A stretch of 64,000 bases of DNA from JANXMY01 sp965246745 (lineage in GTDB: Bacteria > Armatimonadota > Armatimonadia > Armatimonadales > Capsulimonadaceae): the NCBI GenBank assembly GCA_965246745.1, contig OZ251980.1, positions 1,116,001-1,180,000 of the forward strand, in the 5' to 3' direction. This document shows positions 24,101-31,517 of the stretch, piece by piece. Each line of letters starts with the position of its first letter. Position 1 is the stretch's first letter. Under the pieces are notes generated by a model, which was given only the letters and a program-made list of their open reading frames with translations, did no database searches and was not told the origin of the DNA. The position numbers and the translations under genes are program-made.

Positions 24101-24813
24101 CGCTGTCGTCCATCAAAGGCGCGGCCCAGCTTCTGCGGCGGGGGCTGCCCGAGAGCCTGGTGGCCGAGCACGGCGAGTTTTTGGATATGATCGTGCAGGA
24201 AGTCAACGGCCTGGACCGGATCGCGACCGAGTTTTTGGAGTTTTCGCGGGTCACGCCGCCCGAGATGCGCCCGGTGTCGGTGTCCGCGCTGCTCGGCCGC
24301 CTGCTGCAATTTATGAGCGCGTACCTTGCCGACCAGGACATTCAAGTGGTGCAGGTCTACGAAGACAACCTGCCGGAATTGTCGCTGGACCGTGCCCAAA
24401 TGGAACAAGTCGTCAAAAACATCGTCATTAACGCCGTTCAAGCGATGCCGCACGGCGGGACGCTGACGGTCACGACGCGCTGTCAGCCGGAGCAGGACAT
24501 TGTGGACATTGACTTTACAGACACCGGAGTCGGCATCTCGGCGGAGAAGATTGATAAAATCTGCACGCCGTTTTGGACCACCAAAACCAAAGGCACCGGT
24601 CTGGGGCTGGCGATTGTCCGCAAAATCGTCGAAACCCACGGCGGGCGCTTGGTCATCCAAAGCACCCCCGGCGAAGGCTCGACCTTTACGGTGCAGCTTC
24701 CGATCCAGCCGGTGCCCGCCGGCATGATGCCGGCATCCCGCGCCGAGATCACCGACGAGCGCCACGACCGCGCGGGCCGGGGCTACGATAATTGGGCCGT
24801 GTATTCGCCTTGA
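21184..24813 (+). CDS. Sensor histidine kinase with multiple GAF domains and a PAS domain
   Basis: About 1209 residues, soluble, without membrane segments. Four GAF-like regions follow each other (roughly 170-320, 335-490, 505-660 and 675-820), then a PAS domain (about 835-945, ITMDKNGFIVTWNRRAEEI). HisKA has the phospho-acceptor near His968 (IAHELRNPLSS), and the HATPase has the N box (KNIVINAVQAM), DTGVGIS and TKGTGLGLAIV. Such kinases sense small ligands, redox or light signals in the cytoplasm. The ATG at 21184 is chosen because the one at 21160 overlaps the promoter; 21199 is an alternative. It precedes its likely partner regulator by 36 bases. Confidence 0.9.
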   Translation: MPQKVMTTEQAETRRQTGIHALLQQAAAITAADADAALARLLALAGEALGAAALALYRPGPEDRLWLHLGEDRPGLRRQAEALGPDAAVLRGGADGKVLGVWTAEMPGNGEAQARWAEVSALLAPFFVIALRQTRWQDEIAEARGQVERRIREVATVYEIGQAMDKVEIDRLLDMITERAAAVMEAQACSLLLRLPETDALVIAASFGLPSDIVENARIFIGSSVAGRVVETGEPLLLNSLDDDTRFLGSGIGSVPDVSSSICMPMKDENGVVQGVLCIRRRAAGPLFTDEDLRLFSIFATQAGLAINNAQLYAKLSHKLQELSTLAALTETITSTLDLDQVLNQVADNIVDVVHFERCRIYLLDVETGRFSPRIVRGYHRPSADLDAEVGMGAGVIGLVAQRQMPLFVEDVAEALPMVREYAEALDMEAFYAQPIVARGRCIGVVVVSSAGPQRGIARTDIELLSTFVHQAGIAIENARIIAGQEKRYAELTTLYEVSKTLAATSGVQKAAQTVNDLATQITDSDAGLLLMFDDSHEGLSALHWRGVSEALGKRLRSFITPVPVAAGARTLRAPRILTLADAAPLFGPDWHPVCDAFLSRHRAVALVPLVVDDAAVGFLLLGKHGSDYGDQELKLIAVASSQAATVLQSASSYERRIGQRDLELSAVYELMQKVRAATTLEEALSSILDIVASLVWSDESSLLTVDETGETMTVRAARGERAEEIVGTETLALAGDSVAARALRARTALIGPDLPSAVPDPAAMHSRLAIPLVVADELIGVLLMESRTPDLYTEDSVMMLHLVASQAATIYREITSLRNLTNYTNNILRSIAAGVITMDKNGFIVTWNRRAEEIINLRASQFIGLHYSAFADLLQINLPEREETMKMVELTAQTGKVFTRNQICYRSPQGDETYLNLSASQLISESGEYLGVVVVFEDVTNEVQMKEEVERISKLAETGQLAANIAHELRNPLSSIKGAAQLLRRGLPESLVAEHGEFLDMIVQEVNGLDRIATEFLEFSRVTPPEMRPVSVSALLGRLLQFMSAYLADQDIQVVQVYEDNLPELSLDRAQMEQVVKNIVINAVQAMPHGGTLTVTTRCQPEQDIVDIDFTDTGVGISAEKIDKICTPFWTTKTKGTGLGLAIVRKIVETHGGRLVIQSTPGEGSTFTVQLPIQPVPAGMMPASRAEITDERHDRAGRGYDNWAVYSP

Positions 24814-24849
24814 AACGATCCGGTTAGAACAGGATAAAACAGAACGCCA

Positions 24850-26094
24850 ATGGCCGCAGAACGCACCCCAGACACAAGCACGGCAGGAGCGCCGAAAAAG
24901 ACGCTGCAAAAGACGCTGCTGATCGCCGACGACGAGCCGAATATCCGGCGGGTCTTGCAGGCGATTTTCGTCAAAGACGGCTACGAGGTCCAAGTCGCCG
25001 AAAACGGCGTCAAAGCGCTCGAATGGGCGTCAGCGAACCCCGTGAGCCTTTTGATCACCGACCTGATCATGCCGGACATGAACGGGGTCGAGCTGATCCA
25101 GAAAGTCAAGCAGAAGCACCCGGACGCCGTCGCGATTGTGATTACGGCTTATGCGACCATTAAAACCTGTGTGGACGCCATGCGCTACGGGGCGTCGGAC
25201 TATATCACCAAGCCGTTCGATATGGACGAGATTCGAGCGGTGGTCAAGCGGGCCGTCGCCCGCGCCGCTGAAGCGTCCGCCCCCGCCGCGCCCGGCAAAA
25301 ACGGGGTTAAGTCCCAGCCGTCTATTCTCGCCAACGCCGTGTCCCCGGCGATGCAGGAAGTCATCACCACGATTGGCCGGGCGGCGGCGTCCCGCGCTAC
25401 GGTTTTGATACGCGGCGAAAGCGGCACGGGAAAAGAACTGGTCGCCCGCGCCCTCCATGAGCAGTCCGACCGGGCGAGCGGCCCGTTTGTGGCGATTTCC
25501 TGCGCCGCGCTGTCCGAGACTTTGCTGGAAAGCGAATTGTTCGGGCACGAGAAAAATGCGTTCACAGGGGCGGTCGCCGAGCGCAAGGGCCGGTTCGAGC
25601 TGGCGCACGGCGGGACGCTGTTTCTCGACGAGATCGGGGACGTTTCCGGGGCGGTTCAAGTCAAGCTGCTGCGGGTTTTGCAGCAGCGGGAGTTTGAGCG
25701 GGTCGGCGGCACCAAAACAATCAAAGTAGACGTGCGGGTCGTCGCCGCGACCAACGCCGATTTGGAGCAGCTTTTGAAAGACGGCAAGTTCCGCGAGGAT
25801 TTGTATTATCGTTTGCAGGTCATCCAAATCACCATGCCGCGTCTGCGGGAGCGTATTGAAGACATTCCCCTGCTGGCCCAGCTATTTGTGACCAAGTTCA
25901 GCGCCGAAAACGATGCGATTGCCGAAGGCTTCTCGCCGGAAGCGATGATGTATTTGCAGTCCTACGCCTGGCCCGGCAACGTCCGCGAGCTGGAAAACGT
26001 CGTCCACCGCTGCGTCGTCATGGCCGACAGCCATGTGCGCGTGATTGACGCCGACCTGCTGCCGGGCATTATCCGCGAAGGGCGGATGGGGTAA
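24850..26094 (+). CDS. NtrC-family response regulator lacking the C-terminal DNA-binding domain
   Basis: A receiver domain (22-135, phospho-acceptor Asp71, Lys121) is followed by an AAA+ sigma-54 interaction domain with Walker A GESGTGKE at 189-196, Walker B FLDEIGD near 258-264 and a REDLYYRL arginine region. The loop that contacts sigma-54 reads NAFTGA (236-241) instead of the usual GAFTGA. The protein ends at residue 414, right after the AAA+ lid, so there is no Fis-type helix-turn-helix. It is the likely partner of the upstream kinase. Truncated activators of this kind are known to work from solution. Confidence 0.9.
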   Translation: MAAERTPDTSTAGAPKKTLQKTLLIADDEPNIRRVLQAIFVKDGYEVQVAENGVKALEWASANPVSLLITDLIMPDMNGVELIQKVKQKHPDAVAIVITAYATIKTCVDAMRYGASDYITKPFDMDEIRAVVKRAVARAAEASAPAAPGKNGVKSQPSILANAVSPAMQEVITTIGRAAASRATVLIRGESGTGKELVARALHEQSDRASGPFVAISCAALSETLLESELFGHEKNAFTGAVAERKGRFELAHGGTLFLDEIGDVSGAVQVKLLRVLQQREFERVGGTKTIKVDVRVVAATNADLEQLLKDGKFREDLYYRLQVIQITMPRLRERIEDIPLLAQLFVTKFSAENDAIAEGFSPEAMMYLQSYAWPGNVRELENVVHRCVVMADSHVRVIDADLLPGIIREGRMG

Positions 26095-26110
26095 CTCCCG
26101 GCCCGCGCCA

Positions 26111-26141
26111 GGGTACAATAGTTTCGCGGGGTACAATAGTT
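26111..26141 (+). promoter_or_regulatory. Duplicated -10 region before the toxin-antitoxin genes
   Basis: GGGTACAATAGTT occurs twice with an 18-base period (26111-26123 and 26129-26141). TACAAT in each copy resembles a -10 box. The arrangement could be tandem promoters or direct-repeat operator sites for the antitoxin. AGGAG follows directly in the second copy. Confidence 0.45.
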
Positions 26142-26157
26142 GCAGGAGAAAATACTG

Positions 26158-26406
26158 ATGGCCTATCAAGTGACGCTGGAAGAAGCGGCCACCCATCTGC
26201 CGGAGCTTGTCCGAGAAGCCCGAAATGGTCAGGACATCGTCTTCACAGAAGGTCATTTTCCGGTGGCAAGACTTGTTGGCTTTGGAGAGGATACCGTTTC
26301 CATCTCGGACCTTGCTGGACTGGCGATGGCAGGCGGTGCGTTCGACTGGCTGGCAGATGAGCCTGATCTTTACGACGATACCTATGGGGAGGCAATCGGA
26401 CAATGA
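26158..26406 (+). CDS. Phd/YefM-like antitoxin
   Basis: An 82-residue protein. Residues 1-50 have the Phd/YefM pattern (VTLEEAATHLPELVREARNGQDIVFTEGHFPVARL), a DNA-binding dimer that also represses its own promoter. The acidic C-terminus (DWLADEPDLYDDTYGEAIGQ) is the expected toxin-binding tail. The ATG at 26158 has AGGAG nine bases upstream, which is better than the ATG at 26140. It overlaps the toxin gene by four bases. Confidence 0.8.
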   Translation: MAYQVTLEEAATHLPELVREARNGQDIVFTEGHFPVARLVGFGEDTVSISDLAGLAMAGGAFDWLADEPDLYDDTYGEAIGQ

Positions 26407-26771
26407 TGCTCACGCCTCCCCTGGCACGAGGAGACATTGTTCTCGCGGCATTTCCCTTTTCAGACTTGTCTTCGACAAAGCGGCGGCCTGCTGTCATCGT
26501 CGGCGCAAACGTCGCGCTCGGCGAATTCACGCTCGCTTTCGTAACAAGCCAGCACGTCGGCTCCGCGCTTCCCGATGAAGTGCTGCTCCTGCCTTCTCAT
26601 TCCGAGTTTCCCCTGACCGGCTTGCTGGTTCCTTCCAAAATACGTGCCGGCAAGCTGGTCACTCTCGCGCCATCTCTGCTCACACGCCGCTTGGGACGCC
26701 TCGGTCCCTTGCTGACCGCCGAGCTGAACGCGGCCCTGCTTGCGGCGCTTGGCTTTTGTCTTGAGTTATAA
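26403..26771 (+). CDS. PemK/MazF-like toxin
   Basis: A 122-residue protein of the MazF/PemK fold. The start RGDIVLAAFPFSDLSSTKRRPAVIVG contains the conserved R-G-D-I-V and K-R-R-P segments of these endoribonucleases, and a TSQH segment follows in the middle. These toxins cleave mRNA and are neutralised by the cognate antitoxin. Pairing with a Phd-type antitoxin is common. The 3' end overlaps the convergent ABC transporter gene by six bases. Confidence 0.82.
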   Translation: MMLTPPLARGDIVLAAFPFSDLSSTKRRPAVIVGANVALGEFTLAFVTSQHVGSALPDEVLLLPSHSEFPLTGLLVPSKIRAGKLVTLAPSLLTRRLGRLGPLLTAELNAALLAALGFCLEL

Positions 26772-27500
26772 AGCCACCGTTTTGCTTGGCCCGGCAGCGT
26801 TCAGGACTTCGGCGGGGTCGCGCCAGCCTAAACTTTGGCCGTCGCGCATCAGCAGCACCGAGTCGGCCCCTTGCAGCATCTCGGGGTCGTGAGTGACGAC
26901 CACGACCGTGCCCCGGTCCCGGTACGCAGACAGCAAATCCACCACCAAATGCCCGTTGGCATGGTCCAAAGAGGCCGTCGGCTCGTCGGCGAAGATTACG
27001 TCGGGGTCGTTCATCATGGCCCGCGCGACGCACACCCGCTGCTTTTCGCCCCCGGAAAGCTGCGACGGCAGCTTGTCGGCCAGCCCCGCAATGCCGAGCT
27101 GCGCGAAGTACCCCAGGGCTTTTTGCCGGGCGGCATCGTCCAGGGTCGGCGCTCCCATCAAGACGTTTTCCATTGCCGTCTGCCAGACCAGTAAATAAGG
27201 CTGCTGGAAGACAAACCCGAAGCGGCGGCGGCGCAGGTCAATCAAATCCAAATCGGAGTGCGCCCCGAACTTGTAAGTGTCCAAAACAACGTCGCCGGAA
27301 GTCGGGCGCTTCAGGCCGCTGAGAATATACAGCAGCGACGATTTGCCGGACCCCGACGGCCCCATGATGCCGACAAAGCGGCGGTTCGGGATTTGAATGC
27401 TGACTTCGCGCAGCGCATGGGTGCTCCGCTGCCCGTCGGTGTAGACCAGCGAGATTTTCTCGGTCGAAAGTATGGACTCGGACAAATGAGAATCAGACAC
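26766..27500 (-). CDS. ABC transporter ATP-binding protein (LolD/MacB-like)
   Basis: A 244-residue ATPase with Walker A GPSGSGKSS (near 49-57), signature LSGGEKQR (near 142-149), Walker B VIFADEPTASLD and an H-loop THDPE. The spacing matches the MacB/LolD/FtsE group, whose partners are FtsX-like permeases such as the next gene. It starts with GTG at 27500. The permease gene lies upstream in the same operon, split from it by LIR4. Confidence 0.9.
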   Translation of the reverse strand: MSDSHLSESILSTEKISLVYTDGQRSTHALREVSIQIPNRRFVGIMGPSGSGKSSLLYILSGLKRPTSGDVVLDTYKFGAHSDLDLIDLRRRRFGFVFQQPYLLVWQTAMENVLMGAPTLDDAARQKALGYFAQLGIAGLADKLPSQLSGGEKQRVCVARAMMNDPDVIFADEPTASLDHANGHLVVDLLSAYRDRGTVVVVTHDPEMLQGADSVLLMRDGQSLGWRDPAEVLNAAGPSKTVAL

Positions 27501-27521
27501 GCGTTAACGTCTTTCTATCGC

Positions 27522-27641
27522 CGAGGTTGTCAAAAACCCCGGCAGGGAAACGTCCTGCGGACGAAGATTGCAGGCCCGCTTTCTGCGGCTCTGCTTCTTT
27601 GTCCGAAGGACATTTGTTTGCCGGGGTTTTTGACAACCCCG
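27522..27641. repeat. Long inverted repeat LIR4
   Basis: Arms centred on 27525-27544 and 27619-27638 (20 bases, perfect, containing GGTTGTCAAAAACCCCGG). The interior holds GTCCTGCGGAC and GTCCGAAGGAC. The 11-base sequence CGTCTTTCTAT occurs on both outer sides (27508-27518 and 27651-27661), resembling a target duplication. It separates the permease from its ATPase. Confidence 0.8.
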
Positions 27642-27646
27642 GCCTT

Positions 27647-28858
27647 CTAGCGTCTTTCTATGATCGTCACCGGGTCCAAATGAGACAGGCGGTAAGAAAT
27701 GGTCGCCACGGCGAACAGTGTGATGCAGACCGGGATCGGCAGCGTGTTCCAGTACGACAGCGGATCGCTCGGATTAATCAGCATCCCGCGCGGCTCAAAG
27801 ACGCTGCCGCGCATCAGCGATAAAATGGACCAGTTGACGATGACGCCGAGTATCCAGCCGAGGGAAGTCAAAATGGCCGTCTCGGAGACCGCATGCCAGA
27901 CCAGGGTGGAGCGCCGGATGCCGATGGCGGCCAAGACGGCAAACTCGGAGATGCGCTGGGTGAAGTAGATATTAGACAGCATGCCCGCCATCAGCGCGAC
28001 CACAAAGATAACCGTGCCGTTGACCAGGTGCATAATCAGATACATGGACGCCAGCGAGCTTCGGAGCGTCTTGACTAAATTGTTGAACGACAGCACCTGC
28101 ACTTGGAACTTGTCCAGCTTATCAAACAGCGTGTCCCCCACAGTGCCCTGCGCGGCAGGGTCGCGGGTCGTCACCAGCAGCGAGCGCGGCACCTGAGACA
28201 GACTGGCATCGGTGAATTTCTGCGACGTGAACGCCATCCAGGTCGGGCCGCGCAGAATGCCGACGAGCTTGATCTTCGCCGGAGCCGCGACAAATGTTCC
28301 GGTGTCTAAGGGGCTGGCAATGATGTCCCCGATTTTGACTTTTTTGTTCCGGGCCAGACCTTCCGAGATGACCGCTTCGGGCTGACCCGGAGTCGGCATC
28401 CGCCCGCCCGCGACCAGGCTGTCCCCCGCCCGCTTCAAGAGATAATCCCGGTCGCCGTCGGTCACGCCGAAGCAGACAAACGGAAACGGGCCGAAGACCG
28501 TGTTGATATTGAAAAAAAAGCCCGACGTTTCAATGGTCCGCTCCACCCCCGGCGTTTTTTGGATTTGCGTCTTGATGGCGGCGGGCACGCGGATCACGCT
28601 TTCCCCCGGCACGGCGGCGGCGATGCGCGGAATGACCGGCGTGAAGACTTTGGTGTAATTGTAGATCGTCAGCACGGTCAGGTCAATGGAGTTGACGATG
28701 GTGACGACCGAGGCGATGAGAAACACCGACAGGACAATGACAAACGCCAGCGGCAGGGTGCGCCCGAGGTTGCGGCGGAAGTAAGTAATCGGGTTCAAAG
28801 GGCGTGCGATAATCGTAGTTCCATTTCTAAAGCGGCCTGCGGGAGACGCGCTGCTCAT
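27647..28858 (-). CDS. FtsX/MacB-like ABC transporter permease
   Basis: A 403-residue membrane protein. One membrane segment is near the N-terminus (LPLAFVIVLSVFLIASVVTI). A large extracytoplasmic domain spans about 60-270 and three membrane segments follow in the last 140 residues (VNGTVIFVVALMAGM; TAILTSLGWILGVIV; IPVCITLFAVATI). This is the MacB-type topology used for lipoprotein handling or extrusion, not classical import. The start at 28858 is preferred because the upstream extension lies in a region with antitoxin remnants on the other strand. Confidence 0.88.
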   Translation of the reverse strand: MSSASPAGRFRNGTTIIARPLNPITYFRRNLGRTLPLAFVIVLSVFLIASVVTIVNSIDLTVLTIYNYTKVFTPVIPRIAAAVPGESVIRVPAAIKTQIQKTPGVERTIETSGFFFNINTVFGPFPFVCFGVTDGDRDYLLKRAGDSLVAGGRMPTPGQPEAVISEGLARNKKVKIGDIIASPLDTGTFVAAPAKIKLVGILRGPTWMAFTSQKFTDASLSQVPRSLLVTTRDPAAQGTVGDTLFDKLDKFQVQVLSFNNLVKTLRSSLASMYLIMHLVNGTVIFVVALMAGMLSNIYFTQRISEFAVLAAIGIRRSTLVWHAVSETAILTSLGWILGVIVNWSILSLMRGSVFEPRGMLINPSDPLSYWNTLPIPVCITLFAVATISYRLSHLDPVTIIERR

Positions 28859-28928
28859 AAGCGCCTTTAGTATACCCGCTCGCCGCTTGTATAATAGATG
28901 CGCCTCTAAAATCGGGTAAACTCTCGCT

Positions 28929-29096
28929 ATGAAAACCCTCGCCGACAAGCAGGCGCAGGACACCTTGCCGCAGGACCCTCTGCCGCAGGATTTGGAAGAA
29001 ACTTTGTATCTGCTGTCTATTACGGGTAGGCGCGAGTCTATTTTGGCTGGTATGCAGGCACCTGAGTCGGAGTGTTCGTCGGAATTGCCCTGGTGA
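28929..29096 (+). CDS. YefM-type antitoxin C-terminal remnant
   Basis: A 55-codon frame. The segment LEETLYLLSI followed by RESILAGMQAPESECSSELP closely resembles the C-terminal toxin-binding part of YefM antitoxins. The normal N-terminal DNA-binding half is replaced by a short repeated DTLPQD/DPLPQD stretch. A TATAAT-like box lies upstream near 28891. No toxin gene follows. It is probably a decayed toxin-antitoxin locus, although the frame is still open. Confidence 0.5.
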   Translation: MKTLADKQAQDTLPQDPLPQDLEETLYLLSITGRRESILAGMQAPESECSSELPW

Positions 29097-29125
29097 GCGG
29101 GCATAACAGCAAATGCCGAGAAGAT

Positions 29126-29253
29126 GCCACGGAATAAATTCCGAGGCTAGGATAAAACACCGTCGCGGCGACGGAAGACCTACGGTGCGGGATGTCTTAT
29201 TCTTGTGTCGCTGCGACACTGTTTTGTTTCAGCCTCGGAATTTATTCCGTGGC
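29126..29253. repeat. Long inverted repeat LIR5
   Basis: Perfect 23-base outer arms (29126-29148 and 29231-29253) with the CCA-CGGAA-TAAA-TTCCG-AGGCT hairpin module. Further inward are GTCGCGGCGAC and GTGTCGCTGCGACAC hairpins. Its right arm abuts a truncated higA-like fragment, suggesting that the repeat broke that gene. Confidence 0.85.
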
Positions 29254-29448
29254 CTGACCCGCCGGGACGTGGAGCCTTACCTCGGCAGCCAGGCGCGGGT
29301 CGCCGCCTAACTGAACCGCAAGCGCGGCTTGTCCATCGAAATGATCCGCCGCCTCCATCAAGGCTTAGGCATCTCCGCCGACATCCTCATCCAGCCGTAC
29401 TCGCTGGTCAATCAACCGACAGATGGCGCAAGCAGGAAAGTGAATTAG
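29254..29448 (+). pseudogene. Broken HigA-type antitoxin fragment
   Basis: In one frame this reads LTRRDVEPYLGSQARVAA, stop, LNRKRGLSIEMIRRLHQGLGISAD and ILIQPYSL. This matches the C-terminal XRE domain of HigA-like antitoxins, where the middle is normally GSRARVSEVLNRKR. The 5' part is missing at the LIR5 boundary, and a TAA interrupts the domain. No toxin is seen. Confidence 0.7.
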
Positions 29449-29470
29449 ATTTATTCAGCAATAACCTACT

Positions 29471-29884
29471 ATGAAATTCCAATGCACATGCGGCTTTGAT
29501 ATCCGCGATACGCACTACGATTTTCCGTGGAAAGGTGATGTTCGCCGGGATCAAGACCTTGAACCCTATTTCGAGAAGATCACCCGCGAGCTTGCCTTGC
29601 TCGTGGACGCGGTCGCCGCAGGCCGGCGGGATGAATGGATTGATCAACACTTTCTGCCGGGATACCCACACAATGTGTCTACTGAAAGCCTGATCTCGGA
29701 TTATCTTTCGGGGCTTGACGAACAGCTTACGTCTCAGGTTTTTGAATGCGAAAACTGTGGTCGTCTCTGGATACAGGAGCAGCCGTGCGTCAATGCCTAC
29801 TTCTCTTACAGTCCCGACAGCGGCGGCCTGAACCGGGTACTGGCTTCAGCACGTCATCCTCAGACCAAACCACTGGACAGTTAA
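29471..29884 (+). CDS. Hypothetical protein with a zinc-ribbon-like cysteine pattern
   Basis: A 137-residue soluble protein. Cys5 and Cys7 at the N-terminus (FQCTCGFDIRD) and a CENCG knuckle near 93-97 (VFECENCGRLWIQ) could together bind zinc. The centre is helical and acidic. The pattern resembles small uncharacterised proteins that probe damaged or immature partners, but no family is certain. It is co-directional with the next hypothetical gene. Confidence 0.6.
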   Translation: MKFQCTCGFDIRDTHYDFPWKGDVRRDQDLEPYFEKITRELALLVDAVAAGRRDEWIDQHFLPGYPHNVSTESLISDYLSGLDEQLTSQVFECENCGRLWIQEQPCVNAYFSYSPDSGGLNRVLASARHPQTKPLDS

Positions 29885-29897
29885 ACAAGGTATAATT

Positions 29898-30311
29898 GTG
29901 GCCGCGATTAAAATCATTTCCACGCCGCCGGGCGAAGCGCCGCAGGAGATACGAGAAGCCTGGGTCGGCTTGGTGCTGCCGCTTGTCGTTCCTAGCCCAA
30001 GACAGGGTTTAATAACATCCGGCGTTCTGACCGGACCGAAAACTTTTCTGGGCCAGCAAATACACTTCATGGTCGGCAGAGGAAAGCGCTTTCTGTTTGG
30101 GTCGCCGCACGACAAAGCAGGGTATGTGGTTAATGCCCAAACCGCCGTCACACTTTTGGATATGAAAAACCCGCATGCGGCGGATTGGTGGCGAGCCAAT
30201 GCGCCGCACAGTTTCGCGCCGGGACACAGTTTCGTTTTCGCCGCTGAAGTTTGTGAAGAAGCCGCAGACAGCGTTTGGCCCCCGCCGCCTGACCTGCACA
30301 GCGGTCAGTAA
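29898..30311 (+). CDS. Conserved-looking hypothetical protein
   Basis: A 137-residue protein starting with GTG; it begins AAIKIISTPPGEAPQEIREAWVGL. The rest has a beta-rich middle and WWRANAPHSF near 112-121. TATAAT at 29891-29896 directly precedes the GTG, so either a leaderless transcript starts here or the true start is further in. No recognised family. It lies 33 bases before the alanine dehydrogenase gene. Confidence 0.6.
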   Translation: MAAIKIISTPPGEAPQEIREAWVGLVLPLVVPSPRQGLITSGVLTGPKTFLGQQIHFMVGRGKRFLFGSPHDKAGYVVNAQTAVTLLDMKNPHAADWWRANAPHSFAPGHSFVFAAEVCEEAADSVWPPPPDLHSGQ

Positions 30312-30344
30312 CACCGAGTCAGCAATATCAGAAGGGAAGACTGC

Positions 30345-31463
30345 ATGAATATCGGGGTGGTACGCGAGATCAAGAACAACGAAAACCGTGTGGCTGTGGT
30401 GCCGTCGGGGGTGGAGACGCTGACGAAGGCCGGGCACTCGGTTTTTGTGGAGACGGGCGCGGGGGTCGGGACGAGTCTGCCGGATGAGGCGTATGTCGCC
30501 GCCGGAGCGGAGATTGTCGACAGCCGGGCGGACGTGTGGGAGCGGGCGGAGATTGTCTGCAAGGTGAAAGAGCCGCAGCCGGACGAGATTGAACACATGC
30601 GGGCGGACCAGACTTTGTTCACTTACTTCCATTTTGCAGCGTCGCGGGCCTTGTCCGAAGCGGTGCAGAAGACGGGGGCGACGTGCATTGCGTATGAGAC
30701 GGTCGAAGCGCCGGACCATACGCTGCCGCTCTTGACCCCGATGTCGGAGATCGCGGGCAAGATGGCGATGCAGGAAGCGGCGAAGTATCTGGAAAAGCCG
30801 CAGGGCGGGCGCGGCATCCTACTCGGCGGCATTCCGGGCGTCCCGGCCGCCCATGTGGTGATACTCGGCGGCGGCGTGGTCGGCATCAACGCGGCGAAGA
30901 TTGCGGCGGGGATGGGCGCGACGGTGACGATTATGGATGTCAATTTGGAGCGCCTGCGGTATTTGGACGACGTGCTTCCCGCCAACGTGACGACTTATTT
31001 TTCCAATGCCCTGCACATCCGCGAGATTTTGCCGACCGCCGATGTGGTTATCGGCGCAGTGCTGATTAAAGGCGCTCGCGCCCCGATTTTAGTGTCCCAA
31101 GCCGACCTGAAGCGCATGAAGCCGGGTGCGGTGATTGTGGATGTGGCGGTGGACCAGGGCGGGTGCATTGAAACGATGCACCCGACGACCCATGCCGTGC
31201 CGGTGTTTACGGTGGACGAGGTCATCCATTACGGGGTCGCCAATATCCCCGGCGCGGTTCCGGCAACGTCTACCTATGGCCTGACCAATGCGACGTTTCC
31301 CTACCTGCTGGCGCTGGCGAACAAAGGCGTCAAGCAGGCTCTGCGCGATGATCCGAGCCTCGCCAAAGGCTTGAATGCGTCGGGCGGCAAGTTCTTTTTG
31401 ACCGAGATTTCGGATTTGTTCGGCCTGCCGGGGGCGGCGCTCGGCGACTGGCTGGCAAGTTAG
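30345..31463 (+). CDS. ald: Alanine dehydrogenase
   Basis: A 372-residue NAD-dependent enzyme converting L-alanine to pyruvate and ammonia. It shows the N-terminal family motif REIKNNENRVAVVPSGVETL, KVKEPQPDE near 72-80, and the Rossmann motif VILGGGVVGINAAKIAAGMGA (near 169-189). Length is exactly that of the family. GAAGGGA precedes the ATG. A palindromic repeat lies directly after the stop. Confidence 0.97.
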   Translation: MNIGVVREIKNNENRVAVVPSGVETLTKAGHSVFVETGAGVGTSLPDEAYVAAGAEIVDSRADVWERAEIVCKVKEPQPDEIEHMRADQTLFTYFHFAASRALSEAVQKTGATCIAYETVEAPDHTLPLLTPMSEIAGKMAMQEAAKYLEKPQGGRGILLGGIPGVPAAHVVILGGGVVGINAAKIAAGMGATVTIMDVNLERLRYLDDVLPANVTTYFSNALHIREILPTADVVIGAVLIKGARAPILVSQADLKRMKPGAVIVDVAVDQGGCIETMHPTTHAVPVFTVDEVIHYGVANIPGAVPATSTYGLTNATFPYLLALANKGVKQALRDDPSLAKGLNASGGKFFLTEISDLFGLPGAALGDWLAS

Positions 31464-31471
31464 GCGGAAAA

Positions 31472-31496
31472 AGAGGGCGCTGCTTGCTGCGCCCTT
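31472..31496. repeat. Palindromic unit downstream of ald
   Basis: AGGGCGC-TGCTTGCT-GCGCCCTT is a perfect hairpin. The same unit in the opposite orientation is found inside trpC (12313) and in the LIR3 loop (15118). It separates ald from the convergent DUF5666-like gene and may help end transcription, followed by CTTGCTTTGCC rather than a T-run. Confidence 0.7.
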
Positions 31497-31517
31497 CTTG
31501 CTTTGCCTAAGCCCGCC

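Noticed and set aside
24814..24849. Sigma-54 promoter near the NtrC-type gene
   Set aside because: No GG-N10-GC type -24/-12 element was seen in the short spacer or before the kinase gene.
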